Shown: piece after piece, positions 45,212 to 56,864 of the stretch | Layout of the letters: the number at the start of each line of letters is the position of its first letter | Position numbering within the stretch: the stretch's first letter is position 1 | Assembly: GCA_030734395.1 (NCBI GenBank) | Contig: JAUZTG010000034.1 | Location: 310,001-374,000, forward strand | Reading direction: 5' to 3' | DNA: 64,000 nt | From: Sarocladium kiliense | Lineage: Eukaryota > Ascomycota > Sordariomycetes > Hypocreales > Sarocladiaceae | The notes under the pieces: generated by a model | What the model was told of the DNA's origin: nothing | The model's database searches: none | The model's input: only the letters and a program-made list of their open reading frames with translations | Program-made: the position numbers and the translations under genes

Positions 45212-47667
45212 ATGGCTGCGCCATACGTAACCCAGGATCCCACGGAGGTCAATCAACTCGTGGCAGCCCTTGAAGCCAGTGCCAAGTCCAGAAGCAAGGG
45301 CGGGTTTTCCGTTAAAAAGACCAGATATGATGTCAAGGGCTCGCGGGATGGCCTCACTGTCGATTCATGGCGCATGCAGGATTGGGACTACAGACGGCGA
45401 GACCTGCCCACATATGCAAGAGGCCTCTTCACTACCAGGGGTCGTAGTGGGCAGCACGAGATTGCTGTCCGAGGCTACGATAAGTTCTTCAACGTTGATG
45501 AGGTAGCCAATACTAAGTGGGATGTAATCACCTCGCGGACAAAAGGCCCATATGAGCTGACGCTCAAGGAGAATGGATGTATCATCTTTATCTCGGGTAT
45601 GGAAGACGGCACTTTACTCGTTTGCAGCAAGCACTCGACAGGCGACCGCTCAGATATTCAAGTCAGCCACGCCAGCGCCGGCGAGAAGCGGCTGGATCAG
45701 CAGCTCCAGGCTATTGGCAAGACTCGGTCAGATCTTGCCCGCGAGCTCTACCAGAGGAATGCGACAGCAGTCGCTGAACTTTGTGACGATGACTTCGAAG
45801 AGCACATCCTAGCGTACGGCCCTGACAAAGCCGGACTCTATTTACATGGCATCAATTTAAACTTGCCCGAGTTCACGACGTACCCGAGCAACCAGGTCCA
45901 GGAGTTTGGGGATCAATGGGGTTTCCGAAAGGTTGGGCTCATCGTTATGGATGATGTCCAACAGGTCAAAGCGTTTCTGGAAGCGGCCGCTGAAACCGGA
46001 GCGCACGGAGGCCGGGATGTCGAAGGCTTCGTCATCCGCTGCAAAATGACTAACAGACTGGATGCACCTCACTACTACGACTGGTTCTTCAAGTACAAGT
46101 TTGAGGAGCCATACCTCATGTACCGACAGTGGCGCGAGTGCACAAAGGCTCTCATTGTGGGCAAGCCACCCAAGTTCAAGAAACATCTGATGATTACTGA
46201 AGAGTATCTCCAGTACGCCAAGAAACGTCTGGCCGCCGATCCTCAGCTGGGTGCCAAGTACAACCAGAATCACGGCATTATTGCGCTCAGAGATGACTTT
46301 CTGAACTTCAAAAATCTGAAAGGAGCGGATGCTGCCAACCTTGACGATGGGTTTGATGCACCAATCCAGACTGAGGTTTCAGGAGAAGTGATCTTATGTC
46401 CCATTGCGACGATCGGCTGCGGTAAAACGACACTGGCACTTGCTCTCACCCATCTCTTCGGCTGGGGACACGTGCAAAACGATAACATATCCGGCAAAGG
46501 ACGACCGCCTCGCTTCATGAAAGCCGTCCTTGATGAGCTGAAGGAGCATCCTGTAGTATTCGCAGACCGCAACAACGCGCAGAGACATGAAAGGAAGCAG
46601 CTCCTCACGGATGTGAAACAACTGCAACCCTCTGCGAAAGTGGTTTGTCTCAACTTTCGCCATGAGGAAGGATCCATCGAGGAGATCCGACGAGTTACGC
46701 GGGAGCGGGTGCTTGCCCGTGGAGACAACCATCAGACCATCCACGCTGCTTCACAGAAGGAAAAGTTCCTGCAGGTGATGGATGGTTTCATTGGCCGATA
46801 CGAACCGTGCATTGCTCATGGGCCACCGGATAATAAATTTGACTTTGTGATCAACTTAGATCCTACGGCTGGCAGCAGAAAGAACCTTGAGACGACGATT
46901 CAAGAGCTGCACAAAATCTTCCCTAACTTGGTGAAGGAGCTCCCGGCTGCGAATCAGCTCGAGGAGGCCATGGAGAAAGCGTTGGGGTACCAGCCTGCTT
47001 TCAAACACACTATTGCTTCCCATACAAAGAAAGAGAACAAGGCTCAACAGTCTGCACAGCTGAAGAAACCGAAGAAACCTCAGCTAGAGTACATGAGCGT
47101 CAACGTCTCAGCGACTTCTGTCAACGACATACTCGAGAAGGCCTTCCAACAGCAGGATGCGGACACAGCTAGGTTCTTCAAGCAGCTCAAGCAGACGAGG
47201 AGGATCCAGCCCAAGTTCCATGTCACCCTGATGCACCGGGCGTCCTCGAAGCAGAACCCTGAGCTTTGGCAACGCTATTCTGCTCTGCACGATTCTGTCG
47301 CTGGAGACTGGTCGGGTCAGGATCTACCAGCAGTCGGCGAATGCCAAGTTGAGCTCGAAAGAGTGAGTGTGTTCGAGCACTACCACCCCGGGAGATCTTA
47401 CTGATACAAAACTCGCAGGTTGTCTTTGACGATCGCGTCATGGCTATTGTGGTCCGACTCATCGACGAACAAGGGAAGTGGGAATGCTTGAACCAGGTCG
47501 CACATATTACCGTGGGGACACGAGATGACGCAGTCAAGCCAAAAGAAAGCAATGATCTCTTGGGAAGATGGTTGGAGGAGGGCACCGCAGGAGGGAAGAC
47601 ACGTGAGGTTGTCTTTGAGAGCAAGCCAGTAGTTGATGGCATCGTGAAGCCGGTGCAGTCCAGATAG
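45212..47667 (+). CDS. TRL1: Fungal tRNA ligase TRL1 (ligase, kinase, cyclic phosphodiesterase)
   Basis: Two exons (45212-47362, 47419-47667) give 799 aa. Three activities in order: adenylyltransferase/ligase with the nucleotidyl-lysine motif LTLKENGCIIF (Lys119) and EGFVIRCKM; polynucleotide kinase with a P-loop ATIGCGKTTLALAL (Lys405) followed by FADRNNAQRHERKQL; and a cyclic phosphodiesterase domain of the 2H type with HVTLMHRASS and, in the second exon, HITVGTRDD. The enzyme heals and joins tRNA halves after intron removal and, in yeast, joins HAC1 mRNA in the unfolded protein response. The intron splits the 2H domain between its two HxT motifs. The N-terminus has no targeting signal. Confidence 0.94.
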
Positions 47668-47812
47668 CGGTAGGTAGTTGTACGCCCGAAGGGTACAGAG
47701 GGGTATATTGAATCATAAAGAATACTATGAAAGCAATGCCATTCGACTCGTTGCCCACGCTGATTTGGCTGAGTCCAAGAATGTATCAAGCACAGTGCTT
47801 CGGCCGCCCTAT

Positions 47813-48557
47813 TTACTCATCGTCGAGGAAACGACTTGCTATTCTTCCGAAGAAGGGAAGCTCATATCTGGAAATGATGTTTATTACCAAGACCTCTGTT
47901 AAAAGTTGTGGATGACTGACCTGTCAAGGATCTCGGCGTCCTTGTATGCACGCATCGTCAGGAAGGCGATGAGGGCAATGTCGCCGATGAGGAAAACCCA
48001 GCTCAGAAAGCGCGACCATGCGAATATAAGGTGGATAATCATGATCGCAGTGAAGACCAGAGATGACTGCCAAGCGTGGAACCTATTTAGAGAACGACGA
48101 TTAGCAACGTACGGATTGCCATGACCTCATGCCACTGGGACATTCGAGTGGCGATGCCGAGAACACACCTCACGTAATCGCTGTTTCTCTCCATTATCAA
48201 GAGGAAAATAGCACCCAGTGGTGGGCACAATAGATAGGCCAAACACGCCTCATAATCAAGCCTGAGACCCAGACTGGTGTCGAACTCGCTAACGTCGGCC
48301 GGATACGCGCCTGGCATGCCACCACCCTGGGCAGAGGACAAGCCCACCGAAGGTCCAGCGCCCCAGCTGCTATCTTGGCCATCGAACCCGTTCCATCCTC
48401 GTTGTGGTTGGGGATGCTGTAAAGGGGGAGGACTGCGAGCGTTGGGAGGAGAGAAGGGTCGGCGAATGTCGGCTGAAGCTCGTGGAGAGGCTGCGTAGTC
48501 GGGGGAGGCGATGCGCGTTGTCTCTGGCGGAGAAGACTGATACGGGGCGAAATCCAT
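47813..48557 (-). CDS. Small multi-pass membrane protein (DUF4870-like)
   Basis: Three exons on the minus strand (48557-48169, 48082-47921, 47867-47813) give 201 aa. The first about 95 residues are proline/serine-rich and disordered. Then three hydrophobic segments follow: ACLAYLLCPPLGAIFLLIME, SSLVFTAIMIIHLIFAW and FLIGDIALIAFLTM, with the conserved ERNSDYVRFHAWQS between the first two, as in the DUF4870/UPF0132 group (xxxxxVRFHAxQS). Function is unknown; such proteins sit in organelle or plasma membranes. The tail ends PFFGRIASRFLDDE. Confidence 0.75.
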
Positions 48558-49099
48558 GGTGAGAGCTGTGACGGTGTCGAGTGAAGGGCGAGACGGACGC
48601 TGGGAGGAGTACCGAGCGGTCAGGAGGAAGAGAATCAGAAGGTCATGTGGTGATGGTTGGTGCTGGTGGAAGGATTCAGGGCCGCGTGGGAGCTTGCGAC
48701 AGACTGGACGTTGGTGCAGGAAAGGGAAGCAAAGCAGCTTAGCTGCATGTTTGACTCTGTTCTTATTCGCGGGTACCTGGGCCAGGCCTGGGTTGTGGGG
48801 CAGTTCCGTACCTCATGCATGCTGTGGTTCCCTGAAGCTTGCTTGGTCTTTGCGGGGAAGAGACAAGCGACAGGGGAAGTCTTGGATCAAGCTGAGGTTG
48901 AGCTGCAGGTGTTCTTACAGCGCATGGTACCTTCTTGATAAAGTATGTGAAACTGAGAGCACGTATGGTGGTGTTTGTCTGTCATGTCTATTGCTGTTTG
49001 TACACGTCCTGTCGTGCAAGTCTTGATACTTGCATCTATGCCCACCCCATGCTGCTGTGCTCGTCATTGTACAGTTATACATAATACAGGTCTCTGGAT
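48558..49099. other. Intergenic region
   Basis: Upstream of the membrane-protein gene and downstream of uL10m. Plus-strand frames here are Trp/Cys/Arg-rich and unsupported. Confidence 0.5.
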
Positions 49100-50113
49100 T
49101 CACTCGCCCTCCTTCTTGCCGCCCTGCTCCTCCTCCAGCTGGCCCTTGCGGCCTTCCAGAGCAAGCCACAGGTTCCTGCTGTTGCCCTCCAACGCATTCG
49201 TAATTCCCAGGCCAGCTCCTTGGAGGATAGCCACGAGCTGGGCACGCAGTCCCTCCAGGCCGCCTTCGATGCCTCCGACCCAGTTGACACCAGACTGGTC
49301 AAAGATCTTGCCTTCGATCCGGCCACCAATAAGCACAAGCTTGGCAAGTGCGTTTTGACACGTGGGGTCGTGGTATCCAGGGTTCTTCTTCCTGCTTGGA
49401 GCTGGGAACTTTCCCGGCACAGGGGCAAGCACGCTCAACGCCGCCGCGACATGTACCGGAGAGACAGCTGGAAGAGTCAGAGCCGCGATAGGACCAACCA
49501 TTAGAGGTTCGATCTGGGCGTAGGATGAGTCCTCTGGGACAGGCGTGTTCCGTATAGCTTCGTATGCCGCCTCTGAAAGGTCATGAATCAAAGGCCCTCG
49601 GGTCGTGCGAGGGGTCTTTGCGAGAGATGCAGCAGATTCGGGGTCGTAAAGCTCGACAATCTTGAACGCAACATTGAGCATGTTGGTTCGCAAAACCTGA
49701 AGCTGAATCTTGGAGGCGACATCGATAGGCTCGACGCCGGGGACCGGGTGTGGCGGGGGCACAGCACTGATGATCTTCTTGAGTTCTCGCCTCACGGCTG
49801 CCCATTCCACAGCTGTGAGATTGCTGTGCTGGAAGAAGAGGATAAGGGGCGTCGATCGGATGAGGGATGTGTATGTTCGGATCAGCTGGCTCTTCCTGGT
49901 CTCGACTGGTCGTGCGCTCGGAGGTTTCGTGGGAGGAGCATGATCGATAGGAGCTCGAATATCGACCGTGGAGGACACAGCGGCAGCCTGTTGCGTGCGG
50001 CAGGTAGAAGAGAAGTTGCGTCTGCTTGAGGAGAGGACAGGGCGATTGTGCGTGGACTCCTTTGCCAGATGTCTCAGGCAGCGACTCGCTGACCTGACCA
50101 ATTCGCGTGACAT
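49100..50113 (-). CDS. MRPL11: Mitochondrial large-subunit ribosomal protein uL10m
   Basis: Single exon, 337 aa. The ATG at 50113 gives a mitochondrial-type presequence (MSRELVRSASRCLRHLAKES, then RRNFSST). The body matches fungal uL10m: RKSQLIRTYTSLIRSTPLIL, FFQHSNLTAVEWAAVRREL, a Leu/Val-rich core, and VLAPVPGKFPAPSRKKNPGY followed by KLVLIGGRIEGKIFDQSGV and GLRAQLVAILQGAG. It binds the L7/L12 stalk base on the mitoribosome. The frame is open further upstream, but that extension lacks presequence character. Confidence 0.85.
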   Translation of the reverse strand: MSRELVRSASRCLRHLAKESTHNRPVLSSSRRNFSSTCRTQQAAAVSSTVDIRAPIDHAPPTKPPSARPVETRKSQLIRTYTSLIRSTPLILFFQHSNLTAVEWAAVRRELKKIISAVPPPHPVPGVEPIDVASKIQLQVLRTNMLNVAFKIVELYDPESAASLAKTPRTTRGPLIHDLSEAAYEAIRNTPVPEDSSYAQIEPLMVGPIAALTLPAVSPVHVAAALSVLAPVPGKFPAPSRKKNPGYHDPTCQNALAKLVLIGGRIEGKIFDQSGVNWVGGIEGGLEGLRAQLVAILQGAGLGITNALEGNSRNLWLALEGRKGQLEEEQGGKKEGE

Positions 50114-50626
50114 GATGTGTAGAATGCCTCTCAATATGCCTCTTAGGGTCTCGATCCGCAGATAGGTTTTGTCGGATGGGTGTCGGAGGCGCTTAAAACC
50201 GCTTCGTCCCTGCGGCCACGGCTCTTCCAAAACTGCTCGACTCGCATCTCAAGCACGGAAAAAAGACTGGGCCCAGCTCTTCTCAGTGGTGCGATGCGGC
50301 TCTCTCAGCGGGAAGTCGGACGGATCAACGACTCGCCGGGGCAGCTCAGTGCGCTAACCCCGTTCGAGCCACTGGCGCAGGGACCGACGTCGAGCCCAAG
50401 GCTGGAAGCTGATTACGCGCGACACTCACTGCCTTGGGGGAGGGAGCTTCGACCTCATTCTACCCGTCATTGTGCACCAACTTGCAAAGCTCTACCATTC
50501 GACGAACACCCATACCGCATCCAACCTCGCAACCAGAGACAGGCGCCAGGGATTTTCTGATTTTCTTACCTTTGTTCTTCCAAGTAACGCGAGCTTTCAG
50601 CGGGACCAACCACAGCCCTTCACACC
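50114..50626. other. Divergent promoter region uL10m / RPT5
   Basis: 513 bp between two housekeeping starts; nothing else recognised. Confidence 0.55.
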
Positions 50627-52192
50627 ATGTCTACCCTCGAAGAGCTCGACGACCTCGATCGCCGGGAGAAGGAGGAGAAGAGAAGACAGGGCGACGATGA
50701 CAAAGGCGATAAGAAAGATGGACCAGGTGACGAGGAGATGAAGGATGCTGAGCAAGAAGACGACATCCTCGATGAGGAAATCCTCGGCCTGAGTACGGCG
50801 GACATCCAAACCCGGAAACGTCTGCTCGAGAACGACTCCAGAATCATGAAGAGCGAGCTATCACGACTGTCACACGAGAAGGCCGCCATGGGAGAGAAGA
50901 TCAGGGAAAACGTCGAGAAGATTGCAAACAACAGGTTCGTCCTTCCCTGTGTTGTTAGAACGTGTTGCTGTTCCTCGGTGCTAACCTGACACAGACAACT
51001 ACCATACCTCGTCGGAAACGTAGTCGAGCTCCTGGACCTTGATCCCACCGCCGAGTCCTCCGAAGAAGGTGCCAACATCGATCTCGATGCGACGCGCGTT
51101 GGCAAGTCCGCCGTCATCAAGACCTCGACCCGCCAGACTATCTTCCTCCCTTTGATAGGACTGGTGGATTCGGACAAGCTCAAGCCTGGAGATCTCATTG
51201 GTGTGAATAAGGACTCGTACCTGATCCTCGATACCCTTCCCGCCGAGTACGACAGCCGAGTCAAGGCCATGGAGGTCGACGAGAAACCCACCGAGCAGTA
51301 CACCGATGTCGGTGGACTTGACAAGCAGATCGAGGAGCTGGTGGAGGCTATTGTTTGGCCAATGAAGGAGGCCGATCGGTTCAAGAAGATCGGTATCAAG
51401 GCCCCGAAGGGTTCGTACAAGCTGAAAGCTACTTTCCATCGCCGTTCGAGGAATATGAAGCTGACATGAATTTTCCATAGGTGCCCTGATGTACGGTCCC
51501 CCAGGTACAGGAAAGACTCTTTTGGCCCGAGCATGTGCGGCGCAGACGGACGCGACATTCCTCAAGTTGGCTGGTCCGCAGCTTGTTCAGATGTTCATTG
51601 GTGACGGTGCGAAGCTCGTCCGTGACTGTTTCGCTTTGGCCAAAGAAAAGGCTCCGGCAATCATCTTCATCGACGAGCTGGACGCTGTTGGTACGAAGCG
51701 CTTCGACAGCGAGAAGAGTGGTGATCGTGAAGTGCAGCGAACTATGCTGGAGCTGCTGAACCAGCTAGACGGCTTTGCATCTGACGACCGCATCAAGGTG
51801 CTCGCAGCAACAAACCGTGTTGATGTTCTCGACCCTGCACTTTTGCGATCAGGACGTCTTGATCGTAAAATCGAGTTCCCTCTGCCAAATGAGGAGGCCC
51901 GCGCCCAAATTCTCAAGATCCACTCGCGGAAGATGAAGGTTGATCCTGGAGTCAACTGGGGAGAGCTGGCGCGAAGCACAGATGAATTTGGAGGTGCCAT
52001 GCTCAAGGCTGTGTGTGTTGAGGCTGGTATGATCGCGTTGAGATCCGGCAAGAACAAGATCGGTCACGAGCACTACGTCGATGCCATTGCTGAAGTGCAG
52101 GCAAAGAAGAAGGACGTGAGTACAAACGCTTTTCACGCACACGAATCCCGCAAGCTGACAAACCTTCGCAGACTGTCAACTTCTACGCTTAA
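50627..52192 (+). CDS. RPT5: 26S proteasome regulatory AAA-ATPase RPT5
   Basis: Four exons (50627-50934, 50995-51410, 51481-52115, 52172-52192) give 459 aa. N-terminal acidic and coiled-coil segment (DILDEEILGLSTADIQTRKR), OB domain (LPYLVGNVVELLDLDP), then the AAA module: EQYTDVGGLDKQIEELVEAI, Walker A GPPGTGKT at residues 247-254, Walker B IIFIDELDAVG, NQLDGFASDDRIKVLAATNR and arginine fingers in LLRSGRLDRKIEF. The last exon, only seven codons with the stop, encodes TVNFYA, so the protein ends in the Phe-Tyr-Ala (HbYX-type) tail that docks in the 20S alpha ring and opens the gate. Rpt5 is one of six subunits of the base ATPase ring. Confidence 0.95.
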
Positions 52193-52717
52193 GCAAAGGC
52201 TCCATCACGGCTGGTGTTCTGATAGATCTTCCTCACTAAGGCACACGGGTCATTGGCGACTAAACACAGTTAGACTCATGGTGCAAGCCGGTGAGTGGGT
52301 GACGATATATGCATGTATTAATAGACATGAACCAATAAAGTGATCCACGATCATAATCAGCCGGGTGCTCGTGGGTGTTATGAAGAATCATGTCTTGCGT
52401 TACTCAGTATTTATTGTTCCAAAGGGCACAGACTTCGACACCGGCAGGCATTCTCAATTGGTAAGAGCCAAAAACATCTTATGCCACGCTCTGCATATGT
52501 TTCTCGACTCTGCTGAACGCCTGGCAGCATAGTGAACCTCAAAGTACGCGGACCCGTCTCCACGTTATGAAATCTCCTTTGTTTAATATGCCACGTAATC
52601 CATTATCAGACCAACGAGAGCAGTAGGGAGGAAGTTGTACATTTCACTCCATTGTGACTTGATGACCCCTGAAACAGTGACGTCCGTCTCTGGAGTATGA
52701 CCATGATTTGATGGCTT
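52193..52717. other. Convergent 3' intergenic region
   Basis: Between the 3' ends of RPT5 and the following minus-strand gene. Nothing recognised. Confidence 0.5.
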
Positions 52718-53818
52718 TCAATGAATCGGCACTTTTGTTTCATGATTAATGATCTCGGCTATATCTTCCTCGTAATTGTAGATCAGTATCTCCTCAACCT
52801 CTGGGAAATAGTCGGTCTCATATTCGCTCTTATCACAATCATTCTTTATAGATCACGAGTTAACAGCATAAGATCACGAATTACGCCTGTTTACTTACCA
52901 CCACATACGTTTCTCCCGTTGACATCTTTCCAGTCATGAGGAACTATGTTCTGGTCAAAGTCAAGGCAACGCATGCATTGCATTCTGACGTAGTAAGAAC
53001 ACGCGTCGTGGTGACAGTGAAGTCGCATTCTGGGCAGCGTAGGAGATGCTTGTATGCCAGAAAACAGGCCTGAATGTTGCAGACCATCATCGTTCCAGAG
53101 CCGCCATCAGAAAGGTATCTGGCTCTGGCCGGTGCTCCCACTGGTGTGCATCACGATATTTTGCCCATTTACCGGGACATAGACAACATCATTGAGCTTC
53201 TGTCCATAGTAGCGAGTGTGCCGGAACTCAGCCTGTGTCTCAGGGTCTTCTTGTATGAGGCACGTGAACCCTTTGTCTATGAAGACGCATCCGATACGGG
53301 GACATGGAAATGCAAAAGGCATGTGATTGCTCAACAGTCGCCCCATGCGGAAACCCCTCGCGATGCCGCTTGAGCATGTTCTTTTGTCCGGCATCGATAT
53401 CCAGATGTTTTCGACGATCTCTTGTGGTATCCCATCGTTATCTACACTTGCCCTATTGAACCGCAGTCGGATGGGACGGACACTGCTCCGACTACATGCC
53501 AATACGATGCTCGGTGCAGGCCATCAGGAGTTCCACGAGTGAGCCGACAGTTGGAAGTCGACAGTTGGATCCCGAAAACACTGCTCGGTACGCTGACCTG
53601 TCTTTTTGCAACCGTGGTCTCGACAGGGCATGTGGGTAAGCAGATAAAACAAGGCACATACCATGCCTGCCACAGTCTATACCGAATGCTAACGGGATGT
53701 TTTTTTTAATCGCTATAATATCTCCGGGGGCCTCCCGACCAAGCGCTGGATCATACTCATAAGAGACTGGATCTAGTTCAAGATCCAGGAGCCATCCATG
53801 CGCAAGCGACAGGTCCAT
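52718..53818 (-). CDS. Hypothetical cysteine-rich protein, five-exon model
   Basis: Model on the minus strand: 53818-53662, 53580-53496, 53452-53142, 53069-52899, 52800-52718, 268 aa. I do not recognise the family. Support: each segment reads like protein (MDLSLAHGWLLDLELDPVSY, PQEIVENIWISMPDKRT, HTRYYGQKLNDVVYVPVNG, RMQCMRCLDFDQNIVPHDW, and a final exon EEILIYNYEEDIAEIINHET), and four GT-AG introns of 43, 72, 81 and 98 nt bring them into one frame. A Cys/His group (CHHDAC then CMRC) could bind zinc. The 43-nt intron is short, the acceptor at 53581 was picked over an alternative, and an upstream start exon may be missing. It could also be a decaying gene, since the exons are separated by in-frame TGA codons. 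Confidence 0.45.
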
Positions 53819-55109
53819 GAGATGACCATCGTGGTGCTGATGTCTTCCAACCAAGGGAGACAGGCTGGTGCGTGTCTAGGGTGGGCGGGGAGTTCACTGG
53901 CGTTAGAGGCAGATGTGGAAAGCAAACCGAAAGCACGTGAATCCACCATATAACACTTCAAAAGAACACAGTATATGGCAAACTGGGAAATACAAGACGA
54001 CAAAGTGTCCAGGTTTGACCAGTTCATTGACAGTATGACGTTGGGCGGAGCATTTGGTCCAGCTGAAGAGGCCGCTGTCCCCCCACATCGGCGATTTGGA
54101 GTAAGGTAAGGGTGGTGGTGTGGCTGGTGAGATGGGGACATTCATCACAAACGGAGGAAACGTCATCGCCGATTCACGAGTGCATCGTCACTCATCATTG
54201 TCGAGATGAGATGCTGCTGCAGATACATGCGACGAGCATTGCCAGGCATCATGCTACCATATATGCTAAGCAATCGTTCGCAAACGAGATCTGAAACCTT
54301 GTCCACAGCCAGCGCGACAGAGCCTGTGTTCAGGAGGCATCAGAGGCACGGGCATAGGTGAAGAAACTCCGGTAAGGTAAATTGCAGCGAGACACGTACC
54401 AACAAACCAGCTCGCTGCACATGCTTTGGCTTCCCACATGCCACTGGATCAGTTGCTGGGTCGCCCCGCCACAACAGGAGGAACAATAACTCCAGAGCTG
54501 AGGTACTTGATCAACGGGTACATTCCATGTATCGTTTGGCCGTGTGGTGCACATCTACCGTGACAAGGCGGTACCTGGCGCCAGGTGATGTGGTGGTGTT
54601 GTGGAGGTACCCCGGGGGAAGCTCTAGCCACATACGCGGGGCGGTGACGTGATGGACTGCAGAGCAAGCTCCGAAGCTGCTGCGTTCCTCACGCAGCAGC
54701 AGCGCAGTACCTGTGAAGTCAACAGCCGCGATGACAGGTGCGTGTGGCGTGTACAGCAACAGCGCGTCCTCTGGCAGTGATGAAGCACCAGGCATTGACT
54801 GGCCAGCATGAATGCAGGTGGTTCAACCGCTCCTGCTAGCTTGAACGGGTACCGCCACCTCGATGCATCCCTTCATGGCATTACCTCACCGGGGCTGCTG
54901 TTCAATGCTTGACCTAACTGACCCCCCTTCCTGTTTTCCTCCCCTTTCGTCATCTCGAAATTTCCTCCCTTCCTCCTACCTCACTTCCTACATTTCTCTC
55001 ACACTTCTTGATACCCTTTTCGCAGTACCCAGCATTGAGCTTGCCGGACCAACTTCATCTTCTCCGAGCTATCCATCCCGCACATTTCCTGCCTCGAGCT
55101 TCTATCATC
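53819..55109. other. Gene-poor spacer
   Basis: 1.3 kb with short unsupported frames on both strands, a 14-bp perfect palindrome (ACCTGGCGCCAGGT, 54573-54586) and a C/T-rich leader before the next gene. Confidence 0.45.
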
Positions 55110-56864
55110 ATGAGACTCAACGCCGTGTTGGCCGGCGCCGTCGCCATCTCAGGCGTGGCTGCCAGCAGTTGGTTCCCTGGCACTAAGTCTGGTAAGTTGC
55201 CGACATCTCGACATCATCGCACGGGATATTGACTGACGATGTGTCTTAGCCTACAACAAGTGGCATGAGACTGAGCTGGAACGCTGGCTTTCCGACCACT
55301 CTATCCCATATCCCTCTCCCGCCGACCGCAAGGACCTTGAAAATCTTGTAGAGAAGAACTGGAATGACCATGTCGTTGCTCCCTACAACAGTTGGGATAC
55401 AGCCGAGCTTAGTGCCTATCTCCAGGCCAAGGGAAAGCAAGCTGAGGCCGAGGCTGAGGCCACAAAAGACAGCCTTGTTAGCCAGGTCCGCTCCAACTGG
55501 TACGAGACCGAGGAGAACGCACATACTGCCTGGGCCAGTGTCCGGGACTGGATCCTTGATACCTGGACTGAAAGCCAGCTCAAGGCCTTCTGCGACAAGC
55601 ATGGTATCCCTGGTAAGCCTGCACAACCGGCCTCCGATTCTGAGCTCTCTGGACAGACATTGACTCGACTCGTATAGTTCCTCAGCCTCGCCAGCGTGAC
55701 ACCATCCTTCAAAAGGCACGCTCGAGCTACGACTCCGTAGCCAAGCAGCTCGGCGAGACCGCTGCCTACCCCGGCAACTGGCTGTACGAGACCTGGACTG
55801 AGTCTGAACTGAAGGAGTGGCTTGACACCCATGGCTTCCCTGCTCCTCAACCCTCAAGCCGAGACAAGCTCATCGCTTCTGTCCGCCGTAACTCCCGCCT
55901 TGCGTACCTCCAAGCCCAATCCCAAGCAGCCAGTGCTTCTGCCAGCGCCCAGGCTGCCTACGCCACCCTCACCGACATGATCATTGACGCCTGGAGCGAG
56001 TCTCAGCTCAAGGAGTTCGCCGACAAGAATGGCATTCCCGTTCCTCAGGGTACCAAGGTCAACGAGCTTCGTGCCTTGATCCGGAAGAACCGAGCTGACA
56101 TCCTTGGCTCCGCTTCTTCTGCCTTCGGTGCTGCCACTTCCAATGCTCAAAATCAGTACGCTAAGGCTACTGACAGTGCTTCGTTGGCTGCTCAAGATGC
56201 GTTCAACTCCGTTGTCGACAGCTGGTCCGACAGCCGCCTCAAGGCTTACCTGGACGCGCGTGGCGTGCCCGTGCCTCAGGGTTCCAGCCTGGATGACCTG
56301 AAGGCTCTTGTCCGCAAGCACTCGCATAAGGCTGCTACTGGCTACAGCACTTGGACTTTTGATGACTTCAATGTGGACAACATCAAGGACTACCTCAGCA
56401 AGCACGGCGATGCCGCCGCCCAGAAGGCCGCGAAGAAGAAGGATGCCACCCGCGATGAGCTCGTCAGTGCTGCTCAATCTGCATACGCATCTGCGTCCAA
56501 GACTGGCGGTGCCAACTACGCTGCTGCTACCAACTATCTGGCTTCCGTGACTGGCTCTGCCAAGCAGAACGCTTTCGACTCTTGGTCGGAGACCGACCTC
56601 AAGGCCTACCTCGACAGCTACGGCATCCCTGTTCCTCAGGGCTCTAAGCTTGATGAGCTCAAAGCCCAGGCTCGCAAGCAGTCCACATATTTCCGATATG
56701 GCACTTCTTCACCTGGTGGAACCCTCTTCGCAAAGGTTGAGGAGACGCTCCAGAATGGCTGGAACTGGGTCGCGGCTCAGCTTCAGCTCGGTGGTGAGGT
56801 TGCCTCAGCTAAGGCTGCCCAGGCTTCCGCTGAGGCCAAGGCTAAGGCCAAGAAGGAGCTGTAA
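55110..56864 (+). CDS. Ish1/Msc1-like stress protein with tandem Ish1 repeats
   Basis: Three exons (55110-55191, 55250-55612, 55678-56864) give 543 aa. A hydrophobic signal peptide (MRLNAVLAGAVAISGVAASS) is followed by about eight repeats of roughly 40-60 residues built on W-(S/T)-E-(S/T)-x-L-K-x-(Y/F)-x-D-x-x-G-(I/V)-P-V-P-Q. Clear copies: TWTESQLKAFCDKHGIPVPQ, TWTESELKEWLDTHGFPAPQ, AWSESQLKEFADKNGIPVPQ, SWSDSRLKAYLDARGVPVPQ and SWSETDLKAYLDSYGIPVPQ; the first (KWHETELERWLSDH), second and seventh are divergent. Fission yeast Ish1 is a nuclear-envelope stress-response protein; budding yeast Msc1 is related. The C-terminus is alanine/lysine-rich. Strong codon bias suggests high expression. Confidence 0.88.

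Noticed and set aside
44584..45273. 229-aa frame ahead of tRNA ligase
   Set aside because: Runs into the tRNA ligase start in a different frame; composition is low-complexity and rich in His, Arg and Pro.
48556..49026. 156-aa plus-strand frame overlapping the membrane-protein start
   Set aside because: Trp/Cys/Arg-rich shadow frame, no domain.
54573..54586. 14-bp perfect palindrome
   Set aside because: A single short palindrome with no neighbouring copy or known site; expected occasionally by chance.
54511..54795. 94-aa minus-strand frame near 54.6 kb
   Set aside because: No homology or splice partner seen; too short to separate from chance.
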